Source: an uncultured Paracoccaceae bacterium
GTDB taxonomy: Bacteria > Pseudomonadota > Alphaproteobacteria > Rhodobacterales > Rhodobacteraceae
Assembly (NCBI GenBank): GCA_945952025.1
Contig: CAMFGW010000012.1
Span: 1-64,000, forward strand
Direction: 5' to 3'
Length of the DNA stretch: 64,000 nucleotides
The position numbers and the translations under genes were made by a program. The notes under the pieces were generated by a model, which was not told the origin of the DNA, did not search any database, and saw only the letters and a list, made by a program, of their open reading frames with translations. Positions 1 through 8,899 of the stretch are shown one piece after another (the first letter of the stretch is position 1; each line of letters starts with the position of its first letter).

Positions 1-38
1 TCAGCCTGCGCCCTCGCCGCCGTCGTCATGTTCTGGAT

Positions 39-270
39 ATGAGTCCTGACCTTAGACCGTATCATCCGCTTTGACACCGTTCGTACCCGCACCGGCCTGT
101 CGCGGTCCACCATCTACCGCAAGATCGCCGAAGGCACTTTCCCGGCCCAACTGAAGATCAGCACCAACGGTGCCGGTTGGCGGGAATCCGACATCAACCG
201 CTGGGTTGCCGATCCCGCCGGGTGGCGGCAGCGCTCACACAACGAGTTCGACTTCCTCGATGACTACTGA
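39..270 (+). pseudogene. AlpA-like phage/island helix-turn-helix regulator, apparently frameshifted near its N-terminus
   Basis: Frame from base 49 reads DRIIRFDTVRTRTGLSRSTIYRKIAEGTFPAQLKIS...GWRESDINRWVADPAGW...DDY*, typical of AlpA. The in-frame upstream codon at 40-42 is TGA. ATG at 39 reads MSPDL and joins the AlpA frame only if one base (about 54) is removed. Confidence 0.6.
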
Positions 271-526
271 TCGCAGGGACGATCACAAACCCGAGGCGGC
301 ATCCCGTTCCCGGCACGCCAAACGCCCGCCTACGGCATCGGAGCAGCTTGAAGAGCTTCTGGGCTATTCGTGGCCGTTTCCCGGCAGGCCACCCAAGCAG
401 GACCTCAGCACATGGGCCGTCACCGATGACTGGCCCGATCCCGTTCCGGTCACGGAAGCCGAGATAGAGGTGTTCGAGCGCTGGTTCGGCGATCTGTTCG
501 ATGAGTTATTCGGCCCCGGCGGCTGA
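260..526 (+). CDS. hypothetical protein, acidic C-terminus
   Basis: ORF MTTDRRDDHKPEAASRSRHAKRPPTASEQLEELLGYSW...FGDLFDELFGPGG; its ATG overlaps the end of the AlpA-like ORF. Confidence 0.5.
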   Translation: MTTDRRDDHKPEAASRSRHAKRPPTASEQLEELLGYSWPFPGRPPKQDLSTWAVTDDWPDPVPVTEAEIEVFERWFGDLFDELFGPGG

Positions 527-575
527 TGCTCCCGGCGTCTAAATCGGCGTTGAAATTCGCCCTTCAATGGATTAC

Positions 576-597
576 ATGTAGTCACATATGGCTACAT
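576..597. promoter_or_regulatory. inverted repeat ATGTAG-N10-CTACAT, candidate toxin-antitoxin operator
   Basis: Perfect 6 bp arms just upstream of the antitoxin ATG (611). Confidence 0.45.
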
Positions 598-610
598 ATG
601 GAGGTGCGAC

Positions 611-859
611 ATGCTGACCATCAACCTCAGAGACGCCAAGGCTGGATTTTCCAGCCTCGTTGATGAAGCCGTCAAAGGAGAGATCGTGACCATCACCCGT
701 CATGGCAAGCCCGTTGCGGCCCTGGTTTCGGTTGAGGCCGCGGAGATCGCGCGCAAGGCGCTCGACCGCAAACGGGCGGGCCTTGTCAGCTATCTCAGGA
801 CGTTCCCAGGCGGAGAGTTCCCGCGCAACCGCAAACCATCGCGGGATGTCGAGCTTTGA
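611..859 (+). CDS. Phd/YefM-type antitoxin
   Basis: MLTINLRDAKAGFSSLVDEAVKGEIVTITRHGKPVAALVSVE: classic PhdYeFM N-terminal signature; overlaps the downstream PIN toxin. Confidence 0.9.
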   Translation: MLTINLRDAKAGFSSLVDEAVKGEIVTITRHGKPVAALVSVEAAEIARKALDRKRAGLVSYLRTFPGGEFPRNRKPSRDVEL

Positions 860-1317
860 GCGGCTTCCTTCTCGACACCAACGTCGTCTCCGTGCTGGCG
901 CCGTCGAAGTCGGAAGCATCCGCTGACTTCCTCACATGGCTGGACCGCATGGACGCCGATGGACGGCTATTTCTGTCGGTCGTCTCCATCCATGAGATCG
1001 AGAAGGGAATCGCGCTCCTCGACCACAAGGGGGCAACGGCGAAGGCCGCGAGCCTGAAAGCATGGCTCAGCGGCCTTGTCTCCACATACGATGACAAGAT
1101 CATTGGCTTCGATGCGCAGGCCGCCGCAATCGGCGGGCGGCTGGAAGCAAAGGCGCTTGCGGCCGGTCACGACCCCGGCATGGCGGACGCCGTGATTGCC
1201 GGGACCGCCGCAGTGCATGAACTCGTCATCGTCACACGCAACACGAAGCACTTCCTGCCATTCGGTGTCGCCGTGCTGTCGCCTGACGAGGCTGCCGCAC
1301 AAGGAGGTCCGGCATGA
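856..1317 (+). CDS. VapC-type PIN-domain toxin
   Basis: FLLDTNVVSVL...SVVSIHEIEKGI...GMADAVIAGTA...VTRNTKHF: PIN acidic motifs; TTG start overlapping the antitoxin stop. Confidence 0.9.
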   Translation: MSGFLLDTNVVSVLAPSKSEASADFLTWLDRMDADGRLFLSVVSIHEIEKGIALLDHKGATAKAASLKAWLSGLVSTYDDKIIGFDAQAAAIGGRLEAKALAAGHDPGMADAVIAGTAAVHELVIVTRNTKHFLPFGVAVLSPDEAAAQGGPA

Positions 1318-3020
1318 CCGCTTCCACAATCACCCTGCGCGCCGCCCTTTATCTGCGCGTCTCGACGGCGCGGCAGGCCGAACATGATGTTTCCATTCCC
1401 GACCAGAAGCGGCAGGGCGAAGCTTATTGCGAGGCGCGCGGCCTGCAACTGGTCGAAACCTTCGTGGAGCCGGGCGCATCGGCCACCAACGACCGCCGCC
1501 CCGAGTTCCAGCGCATGATCGAAGCGGGCATATCGAAGCCCGCACCCTTCGATGTTGTCGTGGTCCACTCGTTCAGCCGCTTCTTCCGCGATCACTTCGA
1601 GCTTGAGTTCTATGTCCGCAAGCTGGCGAAGAACGGCGTGAAGCTGGTTTCGATCACACAGGAAATGGGGGATGATCCCATGCACGTCATGATGCGGCAG
1701 ATCATGGCGTTGTTCGATGAATACCAGTCGAAGGAAAACGCCAAGCACGTCATCCGGGCCTTGAAGGAGAATGCCCGACAGGGCTTCTGGAACGGCTCGC
1801 TTCCTCCCATCGGCTATCGCACCGTCGCTGCCGAGCAGCGCGGCGCGAAGGTCAAGAAGAAGCTGGAAATCGATCCGCTGCACGCCGACACCGTGCGGCT
1901 GATCTACCGGCTGGCCCTGCATGGCGACGGCACCACCGGCCAGATGGGCGTCAAGAACATCGTCAGCTACCTGAACCGCAACCGCATCTTCACCCGCGAC
2001 GGCGGACGCTGGGGCATCGGCCAGGTTCACCGCATCCTGACCCGCCGCACCTACATGGGCGAGCACGAGTTCAACAAGCGCACCAAGACCAAGGAATTGA
2101 AGCCGGTCAGTGAGATCGTGACGGTCCCGGTCCCGCCGATCATCGACCAAGAGACCTTCGACACGGTGCAGAAACTGCTCAAGGCCCGCAATCCGAAGGT
2201 CACGCCAGCCGCCGTCATCAGCGGCCCGACCATGCTGACCGGTCTGATTCATTGCGCCAAGTGCGGCGGGGCCATGACCATCCGCACCGGCAAGGGCGGG
2301 CGCTACCGCTATTACACCTGCTCGATCAAGGCCCGGCAGGGGCCGACGGCCTGCGAGGGCATGGCGGTGCCGATGGACAAGCTGGACGATCTGGTCGCCA
2401 GCCATCTTGAAAACCAGCTTCTCCGGCCCGAGCGGCTGGAAACCATCCTTGCCGCCGTTCTCGACCGGCGGGAAGAACATGCCGAGCGCCGCCGCGAGCA
2501 TATCGCCGAACTCAACAAGCGCGCCACCGAATCGGAATTGCGCCTCAAGCGGCTCTATGACGCCATCGAGTCGGGCGTCGCCGATCTGAACGATCCGGCG
2601 CTGAAAGACCGCATCGACGGACTCAAGGCCATCCGCGATCAGGCCAAGGCCGACGCCGAACGGGCGCAGGCCATGCTCCAGAACTCAGGCCAGAAGGCCG
2701 TGACGCCGCAGATGCTGCGCACGTTTGCCAAGAATGCCCGCCAGAGCATCCGGCTCGAAGGGGGAGGCTATCGCCGCGACCATCTGCGCGCGCTGGCTCA
2801 GCGCGTCGAGGTCAATACCGGCGAAGTCAGGATCATGGGATCGAAGTCCCGGCTGCTTCAGGCGCTGGTGGCGGGCGGTGGCATAAACGCAGTGCCCACT
2901 CAGGGACTGAAGTGGCGGAAGCGGTGGGATTCGAACCCACGGTGGGGTTCCCCCCACGCCAGTTTTCAAGACTGGAGCCTTAAACCACTCGGCCACACTT
3001 CCAAGCCCCGTCGGACTTAG
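1314..3020 (+). CDS. large serine recombinase (resolvase N-terminal, recombinase and zinc-ribbon domains)
   Basis: AALYLRVSTARQAEHDVSIPDQ..., VVVVHSFSRFFRD, zinc ribbon GLIHCAKCGGAMTIRTGKGGRYRYYTCS, C-terminal coiled region. The last codons run through tRNA-Ser antisense. Confidence 0.92.
   Translation: MTASTITLRAALYLRVSTARQAEHDVSIPDQKRQGEAYCEARGLQLVETFVEPGASATNDRRPEFQRMIEAGISKPAPFDVVVVHSFSRFFRDHFELEFYVRKLAKNGVKLVSITQEMGDDPMHVMMRQIMALFDEYQSKENAKHVIRALKENARQGFWNGSLPPIGYRTVAAEQRGAKVKKKLEIDPLHADTVRLIYRLALHGDGTTGQMGVKNIVSYLNRNRIFTRDGGRWGIGQVHRILTRRTYMGEHEFNKRTKTKELKPVSEIVTVPVPPIIDQETFDTVQKLLKARNPKVTPAAVISGPTMLTGLIHCAKCGGAMTIRTGKGGRYRYYTCSIKARQGPTACEGMAVPMDKLDDLVASHLENQLLRPERLETILAAVLDRREEHAERRREHIAELNKRATESELRLKRLYDAIESGVADLNDPALKDRIDGLKAIRDQAKADAERAQAMLQNSGQKAVTPQMLRTFAKNARQSIRLEGGGYRRDHLRALAQRVEVNTGEVRIMGSKSRLLQALVAGGGINAVPTQGLKWRKRWDSNPRWGSPHASFQDWSLKPLGHTSKPRRT
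2913..3002 (-). tRNA. tRNA-Ser(UGA), CCA encoded
   Basis: Reverse complement GGAAGTGTGGCCGAGTGGTTTAAGGCTCCAGTCTTGAAAACTGG...GGTTCGAATCCCACCGCTTCCGCCA; anticodon TGA, long variable arm, T-loop TTCGAAT. Confidence 0.96.
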
Positions 3021-3238
3021 CGGGCCGAGGGGCCGCTCGCAAGGGGCGGCGGGGGTCTGCCGGCGGGGTCCAACGCTCCTTTTCTTGTCCGGCGGGGTCG
3101 GATAAAGTGGCGCGCGAACAATGGGCCGAGCGGCGGCAAGGGCGGACAACGCACCTGCGACCGGCCAGGGATCGGGCAATCGGGTCGACCGGACCCCGGC
3201 GGAACGGCCGGGCTGGCGCCATAGGGGCAGGAACAGGC

Positions 3239-4231
3239 ATGGGTCAGCGTTTTTCGGTTCGTCTTCGGGGTCGGCTTCAGGGTGGGGTCGCGCTGACGGC
3301 ACCGCTTCTGGCAGCGCTCGTGCTGTCGGGGTGCGAGATGCACATGCCCTCGCTCAAGGGGAAACCGGTGGACGGGGGCGCGGTCGCAACCTCGATCCCC
3401 GGCGATTCCACCGCCGGGAATGCGGCGGACGGCGCGCGCGATGTCGAGAATGCCAAGATCTTCGGCATGACGGCCAAGGGGCTCTGGGACGGGCGTCCCT
3501 CGCTCGGCGGGGTGTGGGTCGCCCATACCTCGGTCAAGGACCCCCAGCGCGTCATCATCCGCAACGAGGCGAACGGCAAGTCGGTCGTCGGCGCGCTTTT
3601 CCGGCGCGAGATCGACAATCCCGGCCCGCCCCTGCAGCTTTCGTCCGACGCTGCCGAGGCGCTTGGCATGATCGCGGGCCAGCCGGCATCGCTGAAGGTC
3701 ACGGCGCTGGAACGGGTCGAGCCTACCCCTGCCCCGCCGCCGGTCCCATCGAAACCTGTTGCGACGACTGACGTGGCTGCCGCGACCGCAAAGCCCGGCG
3801 CGCCTGCGACGGCCCCGGCCAAGCCCGGCGCGATCGCGACCGAAACCCTGACCGGGACGGCCGCCGCCGCAATCGAGAAGGCTGCCGGCAAGCCCGGGAC
3901 GAAGCCGGCAGCACTGCCTGCGACCACGCCTGCCCCCGCAGCCAAGCCGGCACCCACCACGACGCCCACCGCAACGGCCGCGCCCGCAGATGCGGCGCTC
4001 AAGCGCGCCTATGTGCAGGTCGGCATCTTCTCGGTCGAGGCGAATGCCGAAAAGGCCGCGCAGCAGATGAAGAAGGCCGGGTTCAAGGCCAGCGTCCGGC
4101 CCGACCAGAGCCAGGGCAAGAGCTTCTGGCGCGTCATCATCGGCCCGGCGACCTCGGTTGCCGACCGCGATGCGATGGCGGCCAAGGTCAAGGGTCTCGG
4201 CTATCCCGACAGTTACCCCGTCAGCCGCTGA
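3239..4231 (+). CDS. SPOR-domain lipoprotein
   Basis: Signal plus lipobox LVLSGCE; Ala/Pro/Thr-rich linker; C-terminal AYVQVGIFSVEANAEKAAQQMKKAGFKASVRPDQSQGKSFWRVIIGPA SPOR domain. Confidence 0.85.
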   Translation: MGQRFSVRLRGRLQGGVALTAPLLAALVLSGCEMHMPSLKGKPVDGGAVATSIPGDSTAGNAADGARDVENAKIFGMTAKGLWDGRPSLGGVWVAHTSVKDPQRVIIRNEANGKSVVGALFRREIDNPGPPLQLSSDAAEALGMIAGQPASLKVTALERVEPTPAPPPVPSKPVATTDVAAATAKPGAPATAPAKPGAIATETLTGTAAAAIEKAAGKPGTKPAALPATTPAPAAKPAPTTTPTATAAPADAALKRAYVQVGIFSVEANAEKAAQQMKKAGFKASVRPDQSQGKSFWRVIIGPATSVADRDAMAAKVKGLGYPDSYPVSR

Positions 4232-4250
4232 AAGGCCGAATTCCCCGCCC

Positions 4251-5435
4251 ATGCCCCAGACGCGCCGACATCCCTTCCGCCTGATCCTGAGCCTGTGGCT
4301 GGGGCTCTGCCTCCTTTTCGCGGCCCTTCCGGCGGCAGCCTTCGACACCAAGGCGCTGCATGCCTGGGTCTATGATCTGACGACCCACACCGTCCTTCTG
4401 GACAAGGACGGCGAGGTGCCGGTGCCCCCGGCCTCGATGTCGAAGCTGATGACGGTCGACATGCTGTTCGAAGCGCTTCGGGACCGACGCGTGACGCTCG
4501 ACACGACCTTCCCGGTGTCGGCGCATGCGATTTCGTTCACCAAGGCGGGCGGGTCGACCATGTACCTGCAGGAAAACGACCGGCCGACGGTCGAAGAGCT
4601 GATCCATGGCATGATCATCAATTCGGGCAACGATGCCTGCGTGGTGGTGGCCGAGGGGCTCGCCGGCAGCGAAGAGGCCTTTGCCCGGCAGATGACCGAA
4701 CGCGCGCGCCAGATCGGGCTCGAGCATTCGACCTTCACCAATGCCTCGGGCTGGCCCGACCCCGGCCAGCGCATGAGCATGAAGGACCTGGCCCTGCTGG
4801 CTGCGCGGCTGATCGAGGAATTCCCGACGCTCTACCCGGTCTTTTCGCAGACCGAGTTCAACTACAAGGACCGCGCCCCCGCGAACGCCAACAACCGCAA
4901 CCCGCTTCTGAAGCTGAACATCGGCGCGGACGGCCTGAAGACCGGGCATACCGAGGAAGCGGGCTTTGGCATGGTCGGCTCGGTCAAGCAGGGCGACCGG
5001 CGGATCATCTTCGCGATCTCGGGCCTGCAGACCGACAAGGATCGCGCGCAGGAGGCCGAGCGGATCGCCCAGTGGGCCTTTCGCGACTTCGCCCTGAAGA
5101 CGCTGGTGCCTGCGGGGCAGAAATTGGCGGATGCGCCGGTCTTCCTGGGTGCCGCCGACCGGGTGGGGCTGGTCGCGGCGCATGACGTGCGGGCGCTGCT
5201 GCCCTCCATGACGCAAGGCCCGGTTCCGGCCGAGGTGCGCTATGTGGGCCCGGTCGACGCGCCGGTCGCCAAAGGGCAGAAGGTCGGCACGCTGACCCTG
5301 ACGCCGCCCGGCCTGCCGCCGCAGACCGTCGACCTGGTGGCCGAGGCCGACGTGGCGAAGGGCGGCTACCTGAAGCGGCTGTCGACAGCCTTCCATCAGG
5401 TCATGGGGCGCATCCGGGCCGAGATCGGCTCGTGA
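4251..5435 (+). CDS. D-alanyl-D-alanine carboxypeptidase (PBP5/6 family)
   Basis: SXXK motif SMSKL, SGN motif NSGND, KTG motif DGLKTGHTEEAGF. Confidence 0.93.
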   Translation: MPQTRRHPFRLILSLWLGLCLLFAALPAAAFDTKALHAWVYDLTTHTVLLDKDGEVPVPPASMSKLMTVDMLFEALRDRRVTLDTTFPVSAHAISFTKAGGSTMYLQENDRPTVEELIHGMIINSGNDACVVVAEGLAGSEEAFARQMTERARQIGLEHSTFTNASGWPDPGQRMSMKDLALLAARLIEEFPTLYPVFSQTEFNYKDRAPANANNRNPLLKLNIGADGLKTGHTEEAGFGMVGSVKQGDRRIIFAISGLQTDKDRAQEAERIAQWAFRDFALKTLVPAGQKLADAPVFLGAADRVGLVAAHDVRALLPSMTQGPVPAEVRYVGPVDAPVAKGQKVGTLTLTPPGLPPQTVDLVAEADVAKGGYLKRLSTAFHQVMGRIRAEIGS

Positions 5436-6067
5436 CGCGCGGGACGGCGATGTTCATCACCTTCGAGGGCATCGACGGATCGGGCAAAAGCACCCAGGCG
5501 CGGGCGCTTGCGGACCACCTGCGCAAGGCGGGCCGCGAGGTGGTCCTGACGCGCGAGCCGGGCGGCAGTCCGGGCGCGGAAGAGATCCGGCGGCTGGTCC
5601 TTGAGGGCGATCCCGACCGCTGGTCGCCAGAGACGGAAATCCTGCTTTTCACCGCCGCGCGGCGTGACCACCTGGAGCGCACGATCGGCCCGGCGCTTGC
5701 CGCCGGTCAGGTGGTCATCTCGGACCGGTTCGCCGATTCGACGCGAATGTATCAGGGGCTTGCGCGACCCGACCTGGGCGGGACGGTCGACCGGCTGCAT
5801 GACCAGATGATCGGGGTCGAGCCGGACCTGACCTTCCTGATCGACATGAACCCGGCCCTTGGCCTGGCGCGGGCACTGGGGCGGCAAGGCAGCGAAGAGC
5901 GGTTCGAGGACATGGGCGAGGCGCTGCAGTCCCGGATGCGGGCGGGGTTCCTCGCGCTTGCGGCAGCGCACCCCGGCCGCTTCCGGGTGATCGACGGGGC
6001 GCGGCCGCCCGAGGTGGTCGCGGCCGAGGTCGCCTCGATCGCCGATGCCGCACTTGCCCGCCGATGA
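5432..6067 (+). CDS. tmk: thymidylate kinase
   Basis: MFITFEGIDGSGKSTQARAL P-loop; LTREPGGSPGAEEIR; DRFADSTRMYQG. Confidence 0.95.
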   Translation: MTRGTAMFITFEGIDGSGKSTQARALADHLRKAGREVVLTREPGGSPGAEEIRRLVLEGDPDRWSPETEILLFTAARRDHLERTIGPALAAGQVVISDRFADSTRMYQGLARPDLGGTVDRLHDQMIGVEPDLTFLIDMNPALGLARALGRQGSEERFEDMGEALQSRMRAGFLALAAAHPGRFRVIDGARPPEVVAAEVASIADAALARR

Positions 6068-6085
6068 GCAGCCGGTGAGCCCCAG

Positions 6086-7210
6086 ATGAGCGAGGTCGAG
6101 CTTCCCGAACCCGACCGCGTGCCGGGCGCTCCCCACCCGCGCGAGACGGCGCAGCTTTTCGGCCAGCAGGCGGCAGAGGCGGCGTTCCTGGAGGCGCTGG
6201 CTGCCGGGCGGCTGCATCACGGCTGGCTTCTGACCGGCCCGCGCGGGGTCGGCAAGGCGACGCTGGCCTGGCGGATCGCGCGCTACCTCTTGGCAAACCC
6301 GCCCGGGGCCGAGGCCGGGCTTTTCGGCGCGCCAGAGCCGCCCACGTCGCTCGACGTGCCCGGCGATCACCCGGTCGCGCGGCACATGCATGCGGGCGCC
6401 GAACCGGGGCTTTTCATCCTGCGCCGTGGCCCGAACGACAAGGGCGACCGGCTTTCGGCCGACATCCGGGTCGACGAGGTGCGCAAGCTCAAGAACTTTC
6501 TGCATCTGAGTGCGGCGGACGGCGGGCGGCGGGTGGTCATCGTCGATGCGGCGGATGATCTGAACACGGCAGCCGCCAATGCGCTTCTGAAGCTTCTGGA
6601 GGAGCCGCCGGCCGGCGCAATCCTGCTTCTGGTGTCCCACCAGCCATCGGGCCTTCTGCCCACCATCCGCTCGCGCTGCCGCGAGCTGAGGCTGACCACG
6701 CTGGCCCCGGCCGACCTTGCCCGCGCGATGGCAGAGGCGGGGATCGAGGGGGCGGAAGAACCGGCGATGGCCGCCCTGTCGGCAGGCTCGCCGGGCGAGG
6801 CGATCCGGATTGCCGAGCTTGACGGGCTGGCGCTTTACCGCGACATCGTGGCGCTTTTTTCCGGCCTGCCGCAGGTCGACCGGCCGCGCGCGCTGGCGCT
6901 TGCCGACAGTGCGGCGGCGCGGGGGGCCGAGGGGCGGTTCGACCTGATGCTGACGCTGTTCGATCTGTTCCTTGCGCGGCTCGCCCGTGCGGGTTTGGCC
7001 GGTCCGCCGGTCCCCGAGGCCGCGCCCGGAGAGGCTGCGCTGATGGCGCGGCTGTCGCCCGACGCGCGCGCGGCGCGGACATGGGCCGCACTTCACCAGA
7101 CGCTCGGCGCGCGGGCGCGTCACGGGCGGGCGGTGAACCTTGACCCGGCGGCGCTTTCCTTCGATATGATCCAGAGGATCGAAGAGGCCGCCCACACCGC
7201 CGCCACCTAA
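6086..7210 (+). CDS. holB: DNA polymerase III subunit delta'
   Basis: HHGWLLTGPRGVGKATLAWRIARYLL; NALLKLLEEPP; immediately downstream of tmk. Confidence 0.92.
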   Translation: MSEVELPEPDRVPGAPHPRETAQLFGQQAAEAAFLEALAAGRLHHGWLLTGPRGVGKATLAWRIARYLLANPPGAEAGLFGAPEPPTSLDVPGDHPVARHMHAGAEPGLFILRRGPNDKGDRLSADIRVDEVRKLKNFLHLSAADGGRRVVIVDAADDLNTAAANALLKLLEEPPAGAILLLVSHQPSGLLPTIRSRCRELRLTTLAPADLARAMAEAGIEGAEEPAMAALSAGSPGEAIRIAELDGLALYRDIVALFSGLPQVDRPRALALADSAAARGAEGRFDLMLTLFDLFLARLARAGLAGPPVPEAAPGEAALMARLSPDARAARTWAALHQTLGARARHGRAVNLDPAALSFDMIQRIEEAAHTAAT

Positions 7211-7262
7211 CCATCGGTCCGTAACTGCCCGACCGACAGGCCCCGACCGGAGGCGGGCTCGC

Positions 7263-8096
7263 ATGACCGATCCGACCACCTCGCCACCTCCGCGCCTGCC
7301 CCCGCGCCTGACCGACAGCCATTGTCATCTGGACTTCCCGGATTTCGCGGACGACCTGCCGGCGATCCTTGCCCGCGCGCACGCCGCCGGGGTCGAGCGC
7401 ATGGTGACGATCTGCACGCGCGCCGCGTCCGAGCCCCGCGTCCGCGCCATCGCCGAGGCCAATCCGGGCGTCTACTATGCCGCCGGCGTCCATCCGATGA
7501 GTGTCGGCGAAGAGCCGATGGCGACGGTCGAGGGGCTGGTGACACTCGCCCGGCATCCGAAGTTCGTCGGCATCGGAGAGACGGGGCTCGACTACCATTA
7601 CACAGCCGAAAGTGCGGTCAGGCAGCAGGAAAGCCTGCGCATACATATCGCGGCCGCGCGCCAGACGGGGCTGCCGCTCATCATCCATGCCCGCGCGGCG
7701 GACGAGGACATGGCGCGGATCCTGACCGAGGAACATGCGAACGGCGCCTATTCCTGCGTCATGCACTGCTTTTCCTCCGGTCCGGCACTTGCCCGCGCGG
7801 CGCTCGACCTCGGGTTCTACCTGTCGATGTCGGGGATCGCGGCCTTCCCGAAAAGCGACGAGCTGCGCGCGATCTTCGCCGACGCGCCGATCGACCGCAT
7901 CCTTGTCGAAACCGACGCGCCCTACCTCGCCCCCCCGCCCCATCGCGGGCGGCGGAACGAGCCGGCCTATGTGGCCCATACGGCGGCGGTCGGGGCGAAA
8001 CTCTACCGCATGGACCTTGCGGCCTTCGCCGCGCAGACAGAGGCGAACTTCGACCGGCTCTTCACCCGCGCGGCACGGCCCGCGAAGGCGGCCTGA
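7263..8096 (+). CDS. TatD family hydrolase
   Basis: LTDSHCHLDFPDF...IGETGLDYHY...VETDAPYLAPPPHRGRRNEPAYV. Confidence 0.94.
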   Translation: MTDPTTSPPPRLPPRLTDSHCHLDFPDFADDLPAILARAHAAGVERMVTICTRAASEPRVRAIAEANPGVYYAAGVHPMSVGEEPMATVEGLVTLARHPKFVGIGETGLDYHYTAESAVRQQESLRIHIAAARQTGLPLIIHARAADEDMARILTEEHANGAYSCVMHCFSSGPALARAALDLGFYLSMSGIAAFPKSDELRAIFADAPIDRILVETDAPYLAPPPHRGRRNEPAYVAHTAAVGAKLYRMDLAAFAAQTEANFDRLFTRAARPAKAA

Positions 8097-8097
8097 G

Positions 8098-8895
8098 GTG
8101 GCGCGCTTCCGCTTCACCATCCTGGGGTGCGGATCGTCCGGCGGGGTGCCCCGCATCGGCGGGCTTTGGGGCGACTGCGACCCGACGAACCCCAAGAACG
8201 CCCGCACGCGCTGCTCGCTTCTGGTGCAAAGGCAGGGTGACGAGGGCACGACAACCGTCCTCATCGACACCTCGCCCGACATGCGGGCCCAGCTTCTGGC
8301 GGCGGGCATATCGAGCCTTGATGCGGTGGCCTACACCCATTCCCACGCCGACCATGTCCACGGACTGGACGACCTGCGCCAGCTGGTGATCCTGGCGCGG
8401 CGGCGGCTGCCGGTCTGGGCCGATCCGCCGACGCAAGAGGCGCTGATCTCGCGCTTCGGCTATGCGTTCGTGCAGCCCGAGGGATCGAGCTACCCGCCGA
8501 TCTGCGAGATCCACACCATCCGCGGCCCCTTCACCATCGAGGGTGCGGGCGGGCCGGTCACGCTCAACCCCTTCCGGGTCCAGCATGGCGACATCGAGGC
8601 CCTGGGCTTCCGCATCGGCGGGCTGGCCTATCTGCCCGACGTGTCGGAAATCCCGCCCGAGGCGGTCGACGAGCTGGGCGGGCTCAAGGTCTGGATCCTC
8701 GACGCGCTGCGCCGCAAGCCGCATCCGACGCACTTCCACCTTGACGAGGCGCTGGCCTGGATCGCGCGGATGGAGCCGGAACGTGCCGTCCTGACCAACA
8801 TGCACACCGACCTGGACCACGCGACCCTGCAGGCGGAAACGCCCGGCCATATCGATGCCGCCTATGACGGCATGGTGATCGAGCTGCCGGACTGA
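8098..8895 (+). CDS. MBL-fold metallohydrolase (PhnP-like)
   Basis: GTG start; TILGCGSSGGVPRIGG...YTHSHADHVHGLDDLR...LTNMHTDLDH. Confidence 0.9.
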   Translation: MARFRFTILGCGSSGGVPRIGGLWGDCDPTNPKNARTRCSLLVQRQGDEGTTTVLIDTSPDMRAQLLAAGISSLDAVAYTHSHADHVHGLDDLRQLVILARRRLPVWADPPTQEALISRFGYAFVQPEGSSYPPICEIHTIRGPFTIEGAGGPVTLNPFRVQHGDIEALGFRIGGLAYLPDVSEIPPEAVDELGGLKVWILDALRRKPHPTHFHLDEALAWIARMEPERAVLTNMHTDLDHATLQAETPGHIDAAYDGMVIELPD

Positions 8896-8899
8896 CCCG

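Noticed and set aside
2917-3020. A genuine extra protein domain at the recombinase C-terminus (WDSNPR...LGHTS)
   Set aside because: It is the antisense translation of tRNA-Ser, not an evolved domain; reported instead as an integration-junction observation.
5396-7279. 627 aa minus-strand ORF opposite tmk and holB
   Set aside because: Shadow ORF; the plus strand has unambiguous tmk and holB motifs.
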